Shown here piece after piece: positions 29,301-38,182 of a stretch of 64,000 nucleotides of DNA. Every line of letters begins with the position of its first letter. The first letter of the stretch is position 1. The translations under genes and the position numbers were made by a program. Where the stretch lies: NCBI GenBank assembly GCA_030867875.1, contig JAOWCC010000286.1, positions 1,922,001 through 1,986,000 of the forward strand. The letters run 5' to 3'. The notes beneath the pieces are model-generated. The model did not search any database. It saw only the letters and a list, made by a program, of their open reading frames with translations, and was not told the DNA's origin. This stretch comes from Actinernus sp. WN-2022 (taxonomy: Eukaryota > Cnidaria > Anthozoa > Actiniaria > Actinernidae).

Positions 29301-31526
29301 GTGGGATTACAGGAGTAGGCATGTCCAAAATTCAATGTACCCTACTTGTCTCTAATAGTTAAAATGTTCCTCTTCTCACTTGCCCAAACCATTTTCTCAG
29401 GATTGAGTATTGGGTATTTTCTTGCTCGTGGAGGAACTATAACTATTGAAGTAACGGGCTGACGACAACACTGCAACAAGCTTTGTGGTGGAATGGAGAT
29501 CCCATGCATGTGTGGTAAAACCGTGTTAAAGATCTTTTGATGAAGTTCAGGTTTGACAGCAAGAATATAACTTAAATCAAAATGGCTCTATCGAGAGCCA
29601 CCAAACTTGCAAAAGCAATGACCAGTACTTAGTTTCTTTTGGTTTTGTGTGGTGTTAAGTTACGTACTCCTAGCTAGTACAGGCTACTAGTATACTTTAA
29701 CTCGCTTCAAGAGTTAATGACAATTACTTCTTTGAAAATTTAAATTTATGTAAATTTACGGAACCTTGTGCAGATGTTCTTGCAGATAAACCGCACCCCC
29801 GATTTCAAACGAAGATTTTGGGTAAAAAGGTGCAGCTTAACTGAGTGAATATGGTATATTAGTTATTGGAAGGCATATGATTCCAATCATTTATCACTTT
29901 GCTAGAGTATTAAGTTAAAGCAGGAGCCCATTACCAGGAGCGTCCATCTTCCCCACTGTGTCCGTACCCCAGCACCGAGGTAGATGAGGCTATTTTTAGC
30001 ATTGCGTTTCGCGCGAAAAAGAACAAAGGTAGGCTATTCTTAGCCAATCAGATAGCTAACGTTACTTCTCATTATCATTCTTCTCACTTTCAACGCGGGA
30101 ATGCGAATTGCTGGTTTTCACTCAATCCCCAGAGATTCAAATGTTGGTGCCCCGACAAAAGAAGCTAACGAGGGATCTATTGTTTAAGAGCACCAACATG
30201 GCGGCGACCTCTTTTCGCGGGAATTTCGAATCTAAAAATAGCCTCATCTACCTCTGTGCTGGGGACCCAACCCATAACAGAGGAACGCTCCTGGTAATGG
30301 GCTCCTGGTTAAAGTTAATCCCTATAAAGACAACATGAATTCAAAAACAAGTTAAACCTTTATTGCTAGTGTTAACAAAGATACTAAAAAAATAGTGTTA
30401 TACATGTATGTTAACAAAATATTTCCATTTATGTTTTTGATGCTCTCATTTACATTATTGGTTTTACTAATTTATATTCATACATATGTTGTGAGGTCTG
30501 TTCAAATCAGAGGTCAATCAAGAGACAAAGAACAGCTGATTTATAAATCGCTGCAATGACCACAAATCCATGAAGTTCATACAACTTGAGTTTCTTTCTC
30601 CTCACTGGAACCAATTCTTACTGGATTGCTTAGGTTTTCTAACAATAAAATCCCATTACAGCACATGTACAGCTGGTACCAATCGCATTTTTATTGAGAA
30701 GTACATTTTCCCACTAGTCTTCCACCAATGGAAAACCACACAATTAAGTACAGAATATATGATTGGTTGCCGATTTTGCCTAAACCAATCAGAGTCCATG
30801 TCTTAGTGCTGTTCAGCCGCAGGCTCCAGTGGCAAGATTGCAACCTCTTGTACTGAGAAATGTCCAACTATTACAAATTTTGTTTTGTTTTCAAGCAATA
30901 AATGGACCCTATAAAAATATTGCATACAGTAAGGGGCTCATGCAATCACTTGCCCCTGCATGGGCAAGTGCGATTTTCTATCACTCACCCAATGTTGTTT
31001 AGTTCTTGGCCTGACAAGCGGATGAGTGGTTTCTTAGAACACTGATGTGCTGTATAAATACGTTTTGGCTACATCCAATTACATCATTCATTAATTTTAC
31101 TGTTTTACTACTTTATAATATAGACAACAGTACTTATTATTACATAATTATTTTTCTCTTAAATTTTTTTTAGGAAGATGTAGACATTCAACTCCAAGAC
31201 ATCCCTGAGGTTCTACAGCCAGATAAAGAAAAGATGGAGCTAGATGTGATCCGAAAAGATGTAAATAAATTTCTTGAGGGTTCGAGGCTGTTTTCAGATG
31301 AACACAAACAAGAGTGGCAAAATCTATTAAAGGAGGATAGTGTGCAGTTTGCCAGGAAAGAACAGCCAACTACCTGGCCACTTCTGACAATAGTTGAGAA
31401 GGTAAAGGATGCTGAAAGTGAGAGGAATTACCCACAGGCAACAGTTGGGTTTCTTGGTGAAAGACCAACTGGAGTTCCAGAGGACCTTGACAACATGGTT
31501 AGAATTCAGCTAGCCGACATTCCTGA
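20314..31526 (+). CDS. DUF7869-like multi-exon gene (transposon-derived family)
   Basis: Exons readable at about 20314-20480, 21215-21390, 21789-21911, 23255-23598, 24043-24101, 25157-25199, 28574-28764 and 31174-31526. All are open, most with GT/AG borders. Exon 1 has YYINGYRLCLSAYTAVLGI. Exon 2 ends FSHVKIPK and exon 3 carries FTKCDYCTQLN. Exon 4 has the family blocks CISQDGMDQAKLMLPR and LQLDNC-type YYQLDNCWRENKNHM. Exon 5 carries VGHTHEAIDQMF. Exon 7 includes VPLHGITNPHVFKI and YKNWS. These blocks are those of the large cnidarian family annotated DUF7869. Asp and His positions suggest an RNase H-like nuclease fold, but I cannot confirm activity. Introns hold several mobile elements, yet coding blocks look undamaged. 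The true 5' and 3' ends are uncertain. Confidence 0.55.
22575..22665. repeat. Pyrimidine tract (CCCTCCCT-type)
   Basis: About 90 bases of almost pure C and T built from CCCTCCC and CCCTCT units, within an intron. It follows several TTCAATTTGACCA words at 22430-22555. Confidence 0.85.
22677..22795 (-). repeat. tRNA-derived SINE head or tRNA relic
   Basis: The minus strand contains a B-box-like GAGTTCAAATCC (about 22722-22733) and an A-box-like TGGTGCAGTG upstream of it, at tRNA-like spacing. No cloverleaf is intact, so this is a SINE or relic, not a tRNA gene. Confidence 0.45.
24698..24714. repeat. Poly-G run
   Basis: About 20 uninterrupted G bases after ATAGTT. It could form a quadruplex, or be a sequencing-length artefact. 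Confidence 0.85.
26038..26607. mobile_element. 570-bp foldback element with 7-bp target duplication
   Basis: Ends CACAGGTACC and GGTACCTGTG. Long inverted arms include GGCTCATTATGCGTAAAACG and the inner CGCCTCGAATTCCCATAAAA. CTGATAT flanks it at 26031-26037 and 26608-26614. No transposase is encoded. It lies in a DUF7869-like gene intron. Confidence 0.85.
26640..27225. repeat. Tandem repeat, unit about 120 bp
   Basis: Roughly five diverged copies, recognisable by CCCATATCTCCCTCATTTCT, GACATGGTAGTGGGTCCCTA, ATCACTTAGTGGTGATGA and CATCGGTCACATG. It directly follows the foldback element at 26038-26607. Confidence 0.8.
27230..28570. other. Intronic sequence, nothing recognised
   Basis: AT-rich DNA between exons of the DUF7869-like gene. 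GTCAGCAGTCCCTACTTACA near 28120 mirrors TGTAAGTAGGGACTGTTGAC near 27353 in inverse orientation, suggesting a foldback element of about 0.9 kb. No coding signal. Confidence 0.35.
29921..30307. mobile_element. 387-bp foldback element with 7-bp target duplication
   Basis: Left end CAGGAGCCCATTACCAGGAG, right end CTCCTGGTAATGGGCTCCTG, with further inner pairing (GAGGTAGATGAGGCTATTTT inverted near 30230). GTTAAAG occurs at 29914-29920 and 30308-30314. The 76-codon open frame inside follows the arm sequence and is not a gene. Confidence 0.85.
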
Positions 31527-31609
31527 GGTACTACTTTACTGTATGTCCTTTCCATGTATTTAAAGAATAAAGAGTTGTATCGCCCATAAACATAATATTG
31601 AGCACTGCA

Positions 31610-32060
31610 TGTGAGCACCCTTCGTTGACGGTTAGGGTGTTTCTAAATGTAGGGGTAGGGTTTTGGTATTAGTTCACAGGACCATTGAAGAAGCATTATT
31701 TTTCTGTGTTGTTCATTGATCTAAATTTATTGAATATAGCTCTAAAAACCCTAAATTAGTGATCACCCGTTGTTGACGGTTAGGGTGTTTTTAAATGTAG
31801 GGCTAGGTAGGGTTTAGATTACCTCACAGGACCATTGAAGAATCATTATTTATCTGTGTTCAGTGATCTAAATTTAGTGACTATAGCTCTAAAACCCCTA
31901 ACTTAGTGAGCACCCTTTGATGACGGTTAGGGTGTTTTTAAATGAAGGGTAGGGTTTCTGTGTTGTTCAGACCCTAACTTAGTGAGCAACCTTTGTTGAC
32001 GGTTAGGGTGTTTTTAAATGTAGGTGTAGGGTTTGTATTAGCTCACAGGACTATTGAAGC
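31610..32060. repeat. Tandem repeat with GGTTAGGGTGTTT units
   Basis: Four diverged copies of a unit of about 100-150 bp carrying TTGACGGTTAGGGTGTTT, AAATGTAGG, CACAGGACCATTGAAGAA and CCCTAACTTAGTGAGCA. It ends about 270 bp before the F-box/ankyrin ORF. Confidence 0.8.
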
Positions 32061-32328
32061 ACATACAGTGCTTGGTTAGGGTATTCTGCAGTTGCCTCAA
32101 TTCCAATAAGGATTTTGTTACTTGTGGACTTTATCGTACTTAAGACTTAAATATGAGTAGTATGAAATGTGGGGGGACTGTTGCAACACCTTTTTGGTAG
32201 CCCCCGCTAACCCTACGGATGGCCCCATCCCCCCCCAGAAAATTTGCGATGACATAATATTTTTCAATTAGAGGTATGTATATCTAATGTATACCTGAGG
32301 TACCAAATTGTAAAACATCCCGTATACT

Positions 32329-33099
32329 ATGGCTAATATATTGTACCTTCCTATAGAAATCTTGACTAAGATCATAGAGTATGCCGGCCCATCATCATTT
32401 GCCGCTATTGCTTTGACTTCAAAACAGCTAAATGATGCCGCATCTATAGCACGTTACGAAAACGTAGACAAAGAATTCCGTAGACGAGTAGTCCTATTAG
32501 GGCTTATGTCTGCTCATAACGATGATGAGAGAGATAATTTGGTTAAGAAATTCAATATTTCCGAGGATGACGTATACGATTGCGAATATGGTATCGTAGT
32601 AGGATATAGCCATACCGATAATGGTAATTTTAGGGCATACTACTACGATGAAGACGACGACGATGAAACCGAGTATAACTACGATGGGGACATACTAATC
32701 AATGCCTGTAGGAATAATCATTTTGGTATCGTTAAGTGGCTAATTAAGCGCTTCCAGTTCAATATACTAGCCATACACATCACCTGTGCATTTTGCTACG
32801 CATGCGAAAATGGTAATATCGATATCGTCAAGTTTCTCTTTAAGCACTCCCAGATCCCCAAATATGATTATGATGAATTATATGAGGACGTTGGTGGTAT
32901 GCTATTCAAGGCCACTAGAAATGGCTTTCTTGACGTTGTTAAATTGATTATTGAGTACTTTTATCCCTTCGATTATGATACGGACGCCGACCACGCACTA
33001 CGTTATGCCTACGACAATGGTCATTACGGTATCGTTAAGTGTCTCGTTGAGTACTTCTTCCAGTACGAACTAGAGAACGAATATTCAGACCTCATATAA
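32329..33099 (+). CDS. F-box and ankyrin-like repeat protein, giant-virus style
   Basis: A 256-residue intronless ORF. Residues 4-40 (LPIEILTKIIEYAGPSS through ALTSKQLND) fit an F-box, which recruits substrates to SCF ubiquitin ligases. An acidic, Tyr-rich linker (YYYDEDDDDETEYNYDGD) follows. From about 122 come four degenerate ankyrin-like units of the form ACRNNHFGIVKWLIKRF, ACENGNIDIVKFLFKH, ATRNGFLDVVKLIIEYF and AYDNGHYGIVKCLVEYFF. F-box plus short degenerate ankyrin repeats is a frequent layout in large DNA viruses. The lack of introns and the nearby decayed provirus genes (34129-35220) suggest a viral origin. It appears intact. A poly-C stretch precedes it and AATAAA follows at about 33135. 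Confidence 0.7.
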   Translation: MANILYLPIEILTKIIEYAGPSSFAAIALTSKQLNDAASIARYENVDKEFRRRVVLLGLMSAHNDDERDNLVKKFNISEDDVYDCEYGIVVGYSHTDNGNFRAYYYDEDDDDETEYNYDGDILINACRNNHFGIVKWLIKRFQFNILAIHITCAFCYACENGNIDIVKFLFKHSQIPKYDYDELYEDVGGMLFKATRNGFLDVVKLIIEYFYPFDYDTDADHALRYAYDNGHYGIVKCLVEYFFQYELENEYSDLI

Positions 33100-33361
33100 C
33101 CCCCCATTATTCCCTTACTAAGAACTACCCCCCAATAAAAACGGCCAATTTTATGCAACCATTAATGAGTACCGTTATATTATCAGCCATAAGTTAACCA
33201 TCAGTGCCGATGGTTAACAATAGGCAGGACAACTATTTGTGGTAAGAGTTGTTTATTCGAGCGCTGTAAGCAACGCCGACACCAGATCAGAGAAGGATCG
33301 TTTGAGCCATACCCCTGCCGCGGGTGTTTTATTCCTACATGAAGGATCGTCTAGATATCGC

Positions 33362-33634
33362 TTAGTCATCTTCACCATCAGTCCCCTCGTTGACAGCAAT
33401 TTCTAGCAGCCGAATGTCTTGTTCTACAAGCTGTACTTCGGCTTCCTTCGTCTCTAGGTCTTTTACCAGGGCTCTGAGTCTTTCTCGTAGTTTTCTTCGC
33501 TGCCGTAACAAGCGAGATCTCTCCGCTAATTTTCTGGAAAGCTTTACCCCGACTTGTGATCTTGAAACTTTAGTTTCCCTGGCAAGTTTCTCAAGAAACA
33601 GATGAACACGTTTTCTCGGTTGCTCTCCTTCCAT
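33362..33634 (-). CDS. Small basic coiled-coil (bZIP-like) protein, uncertain
   Basis: A 90-residue ORF starting MEGEQPRKRVHLFLEKL. A Lys/Arg/Ser-rich segment (about 20-50) leads into a heptad-like stretch (LRERLRALVKDLETKEAEV) and an acidic tail. This resembles a basic region plus leucine zipper, but the classic N-x7-R signature is not clear. TATATAG on the minus strand lies about 55-60 bp upstream. Base composition is GC-richer than its neighbours. It could be host or viral. Confidence 0.4.
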   Translation of the reverse strand: MEGEQPRKRVHLFLEKLARETKVSRSQVGVKLSRKLAERSRLLRQRRKLRERLRALVKDLETKEAEVQLVEQDIRLLEIAVNEGTDGEDD

Positions 33635-34128
33635 GTCGCTCGATCTTACTGCTGAGAATACGTCTGACGAAGCCGGTAGAACCTCAGCTATATAAGACGC
33701 AGCTGATGTAATAATTACGTAGACGGCTAAAATAGCTCTAGCGTTTGACTGAAATTAGAATACACTCAGAGCCCGAAAACTCATTCTGACAGCTTGCTAG
33801 CCAAGGGTACTAAAATATATACATTCCTAAGTTCCTCCTAAAATTCCTGAGCGACCCAGAAATGCCTTAGCGCCCCAATCTTGCTTGAACGAGTAAAACA
33901 GGGGCGGATTGACGCGATAGGAATGTGAATAAGAAAAATTCGAGATTGAAACTTTGAAATAAAAAATCCACAGACAATCGCCCACTCGTTGTCTCGAAAT
34001 TTGCATACGAACCAGACATACGAATTAGCAGCTGTCATCGTTCCGACGATTTTGCTATTAGCAAAGACTGCTCTTAGCAAAGTGAAAATAAAACCCCTGT
34101 TTGTTCCTCTCATAGGACATTTTGATTT

Positions 34129-34748
34129 TTATCCCACTAGACTGCCAAGTTGTGCTCGCATTTCCTTTTGCACTTCTTGCTTGAGTTCGGCTCGAATTTG
34201 TTCCATGTTTTTTTCACCGCCCGCGGCCGTCGAAGTCTTGCGGCGAATTTCAGCCCTCATAATCTCATATTTATCTGCTTCAGCGAGGATGAGGCCGATA
34301 TATTTTCATCGCGAAGGGCCTTTGATACTAGATCGCGAATCGTATTAATTTTCGCTTTAGCTAACATAGCGGTTTTCTCATGTTTAGAAACTTTTTTTCC
34401 GATCTTTTTAGCCCCAACGGTCGTAGCTGCTGAAATCATCCCACAGACCCCACCAATAACACCGAATGGTAGGCCTATTATTATACCAAAACCAGTTAGA
34501 GCTACTGCTAATCCTGAACCCGATAATAATACAGATAGACCTCCTGTTACCACAGCGGCACCATGGACAATTCCTTGTGCGCGGGCGTCTTTCTTACGCA
34601 CACCTTCATAGTGTTTTTCTTGAGTTTCGATATCTGAAAGAGTATCTAGGACTGTTTGCAACCGAAAATTATCTCCGCTAGCCCCGCTAGCCAGCGGCGG
34701 ATAAATACCTGGTGCCGTTGGAAGTAGTTGAATCGAATCGCTTGCCAT
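34129..34748 (-). pseudogene. Decayed homologue of the provirus hydrophobic-hairpin protein
   Basis: Closely related along its whole length to the 2633-3244 gene: the same order of Pro-rich start, FRLQT...TLSDIETQEKHYEGVRKK block, Gly-rich hydrophobic hairpin and Lys/Glu tail. Relative to that gene, a deletion of about 14 bp near 34287 breaks the frame, and a few codons (GKK region) are added. It shows that a second, diverged member of the element family inserted here. Confidence 0.85.
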
Positions 34749-34752
34749 TATG

Positions 34753-35220
34753 TTATATCATAACATACTCAATCTTCAATACGTATCGTATAGGTCGACC
34801 ACGGAAGTCTATAATATTTCCTTCTTCGTCTCTAAGTGTCAGGCGAAGGCTGTTTCGTCTTGTCCCTAGAGATCGTATGGGCAAGGGAAGCCATTGATTG
34901 TAAGTAGATTCTGTAAACCTAAAGCCCTCGAGATTAAAGATAGCCAGTACGTTTGATTGCTTTCCATTAATAATTGAGAAGCTAGGATCCACCACATCAC
35001 AATAGATATATACATAGCGAAGAAGTTGTACAACCAGTTTGTATTCTCCTACTTTGAGTGACACATTATTCCCTTCTGGAGTACCCTTGATATTAAACGA
35101 ATCGCAGAGATTCTTACTGAACAGGATTGGTTTCTTAATTTTTAGAATCCAAAACTTCCTATAGTCGTGGTCTACGAATTCCAATAAACCAGCAGTAACC
35201 GCGGGTTTGAGGGCGTCCAT
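34753..35220 (-). pseudogene. 5'-truncated homologue of the provirus penton-like gene
   Basis: Matches the C-terminal two-thirds of the 3269-3928 product: VYIYCDVVDPSFSI and SLRLTLRDEEGNIIDFRG correspond to its conserved blocks. Gene order and strand relative to the neighbouring relic equal those in the intact provirus. The N-terminal third is missing; a CTTAAAGTGCC foldback element begins at 35248 near that break. Confidence 0.8.
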
Positions 35221-35247
35221 CAAGATGTTTATATTGTAATTCCCCGG

Positions 35248-35815
35248 CTTAAAGTGCCACTACGACGAAAATTGATCATTTCGATTTGCCACTTTTTCAG
35301 TGTCTATAGGTCAATCAGTATTCGAAATATCCGAAATAGTAAAAAATATTCCCAAATGGGCATCTTAAACCACAAATTTTAGGAGAGTTTACCGGTAAAA
35401 TGCTGTCCGCCATTGCTGGAAGCCGTGCCCTTTGTTCAGCTTTAAACAAAGGTTTATTCACCGGAAGTGATGTCATACACTTAACACGACAACCTCGTGG
35501 CGCGAAATAGCGTGCATAAAAAAGTAGCCAACCTCGCAAAGATAAATATAACTTTCTTCTTATGTACGTGAAGACGTTTTTAGTAGAAATATGCCTCCAG
35601 GCGTTGTGTTCTGCAGGCGAGCGTTAAGTGTATGACATCATTTCCGGTGAATAAACCTTTGTTTAAAGCTGAACAAAGGGCACGGCTTCCAGTAATGGCG
35701 GACGTGTAGATTCAATATTCGGAGCTAAAAAAATAAGACTTCCTGTCGTTGTATCGAAAAACAATTTGAACTGGTAATAATATATGAACTCTACTTTATG
35801 AATATGCAAAAACAG
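35248..35815. mobile_element. Foldback element, CTTAAAGTGCC family
   Basis: Starts CTTAAAGTGCCACTACGA, as does the element at 62961. The two halves are inverted copies: GTCCGCCATTGCTGGAAGCC (near 35406) against GGCTTCCAGTAATGGCGGAC (near 35685), and ATAAACCTTTGTTTAAAGCT. The right terminal repeat is not found. Confidence 0.75.
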
Positions 35816-35859
35816 AAGCTGTCTTCAAGAGGTGGAGCTGTAGAAGAAGGGCTACGAGT

Positions 35860-36620
35860 CAATATGATGTCCAGGTGATGGAAATTGCCTCTACGATGCT
35901 GTCTGCATTTCCCTAAATGGAGACATGCAGCCCAGTACTCTTTATCAGAAAGTTTAAGTACATTAAGTTTAATATAATATGGAGTGATATGGTCTCTTAT
36001 AGGAACATGACATATAACACGAATAACCTTATTTTGAAGTTTAGCTAGGATAGATAACGGACTGTCATAGTTGTTTCCCCAAATTATACAACCATAGCTT
36101 ATAAATGGGTAAATTAAAGAATAATATAAATTTAGAAGGCTGTTGAAGGGTAAATATGTTTTACACTTAATGAGAACATTTATATTTTACTAAGTTTATC
36201 ATTTAAATATTCGATATGTTATGAGCAAGTAAGGTGGGTGTCAATGCAAAAACCTAAATATTTGATACTGTGACAGTTTATTATAGGTTTATTAGTTATT
36301 TTTAAAGGAAGATATAGATTATATGATTGTTTTTGTCGAGGTTGAAATATTAAATAATTTGTTTGTTGGCACATAACCAGTTATACAAATCACTTACGTT
36401 GCTATTATTAAATCTAAATCAGGTCCAGCAACAGTAACCGATGTATCATCAGCAAACATACGGACAGAAAAATAAGTTGTCGATGAGCCAATATGCTATC
36501 CAGGTGATGGAAATTGCCTCTACGATGCTGTCTGCATTTCCCTAAATGGAGACATGCAACTCAGTACTCTTTATCGGGCACTTTCGTTCATACGTGGAGT
36601 GTTTTATGCTAAAGATTTAG
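35860..36620 (+). pseudogene. OTU-type cysteine protease fragment split by a LINE
   Basis: The right part (36489-36620) encodes YPGDGNCLYDAVCISLNGDM, the OTU catalytic signature (D-G-N-C). The left part (35860-35946) is a second copy of the same 87 bp. The intervening DNA is a LINE fragment on the other strand. Only the first catalytic block is present, so this is an exon fragment or relic. Confidence 0.65.
35947..36488 (-). mobile_element. 5'-truncated LINE (reverse transcriptase C-terminal fragment)
   Basis: The minus strand encodes VRMFADDTSVTVAGPDLDL (RT catalytic FADD) near 36430. Later it encodes LYYSLIYPFISYGCIIWGNN and HITPYYIKLNVLKLSDKE, the usual end of CR1/L2-type RT ORFs. There are frame breaks between these. 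Direct repeats of 87 bp flank it. Confidence 0.8.
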
Positions 36621-37289
36621 AACAATGGGTAATAATACTATGTTAGCATATACGACCCAGCTGCTGTTTATTGGCAAACGTATCATCTGTTTGGCTATAG
36701 CCGAGTTGTTGTTCTTAAACAGGCACACACTTTTGCAATTAATAAGTTCCTTGACACACACACTATTGTTATTAATAATTATTAATAATAGTTCCTTGTC
36801 ATTAATAATATTTCATTTACAGACACTTAATATCGTTATTATATAATTATTAGTTCCTTCTCCTCGAAGATCCCTAATTAATATTTAAATGTGTGCGGTA
36901 AAGTGTCTTCAGATCAATTCTATATCTACATTGTATACATAACTAATTTTATTAATTTTGTTACACAACTGTTTGTGAAGTAATACTTATTAGCTACACT
37001 CTAATAATGTACCATGTGATGTACAAGGATATAGTAAAGCATATCTGTATCTTCCCTTGACTTTCCCCCCGGACTAGGTGGGGATTTGATTTGAAAAATG
37101 TTCCAATGTAAGAAAAACCCCACCCCTGGGAACTTTATGCAGTCATATGGGTCCAAATCCCCACCTTTAGCACAATTTTCTTATGTAAAAATGTATTTTT
37201 ATAGCACTAAAACTAATGTGAATATTCTATCTGAGTCTTGATTGTGGAGAGTTATCATGTTTAATGAAATGTAAAACAAAATACTGGTG
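36621..37289. other. AT-rich non-coding DNA
   Basis: Contains short inverted words (CCCCACCC-type near 37075 and 37125 around GGGGATTTG and CAAATCCCC), suggesting a worn foldback element. No gene seen. Confidence 0.35.
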
Positions 37290-37565
37290 TGGTTAAATAA
37301 CCAGCTAATTCAAAATCGTACAATGGCCAAATGTTAAGAATCTAAGTTTGAGGTTCAGTGCCCAAGGCTGGAAAATAATGCTTGAGATATCTCTGGCAAC
37401 CAAACAGCCCAGCTAGCACACTGAGTCACACAAAAGTTGACAAGGGAGGGAGGGAAAACTGCAAGCAATCACAGCGACATGACAAACAACCCACTACAGG
37501 GATTCGCGAACACGCCACAGAGCCCTAATAGTCGCTGGATATTTAATCATGCCTAAATTACATTT
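37290..37565 (-). repeat. Dispersed repeat, copy 2
   Basis: Inverse-oriented, diverged relative of 19028-19380. It begins GGTTAAATAACCAGCTAATT and ends CATGCCTAAATTACA. Confidence 0.5.
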
Positions 37566-38182
37566 AGTCCCGAATGTACATGTAGCATGTGAAAAGTCCA
37601 AGCTGTTCGCAAGCTAGCATGGATGGACATTTGGAAGACTAGTTTGCTTGCAGGTGTGACAGACCCACGTTTCCTGAGGCTGCTCTCTCTTGTAAGTCCA
37701 ACACACTGACAGTGACCTGAACCACTCTATTTTGCATCCTGGATAATTGTCACATGCAATCATTGCACTTTAATATACTCCATCTGGTTTCTGGCACAAA
37801 CAGTACTGACAGTAGGAATTTTTGAGCGAGACACGCTGTAACTTAATTGTTACTTGTGCCAGGAGAAATTGAAAATGAAAATGTGCTTGGAGTGTAGCAA
37901 GTGACTGAAAATGTTAAATTCGAGGCCTGTTTTATTCAAATACATACAAGTCTCAAGTCTCAAGTCTCAAGTCTCAAGTCTCAAGTTTATTTCACACTAT
38001 TTACACAGATACACAATTACTAACATTACATTAAAAAGAGAAGAGGAAAAAAGGAAGAATGTGTTGATTATATGTTCGTGCGCGGTGATCAAAGGAGCAA
38101 AAGCTTTCGAGTTGATCACTGCCTACGTTTGTTTAGGAGTACATAATATTAGACTAAGCTGAAATAGTTGGTCAGTTGCTTG

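Noticed and set aside
30108..30338. 76-codon frame within the 29.9-30.3 kb foldback element
   Set aside because: Its translation follows the inverted arms; no coding evidence.
31610..32060. Interstitial telomere
   Set aside because: GGTTAGGG occurs once per unit of 100 bp or more, not as uninterrupted TTAGGG repeats.
33838..34113. 91-codon minus-strand frame
   Set aside because: No domain, no homology to the provirus, and it overlaps the motif region before the relic.
34150..34611. Plus-strand frame of 153 codons
   Set aside because: Antisense shadow of the hydrophobic-hairpin relic, with composition mirroring that gene.
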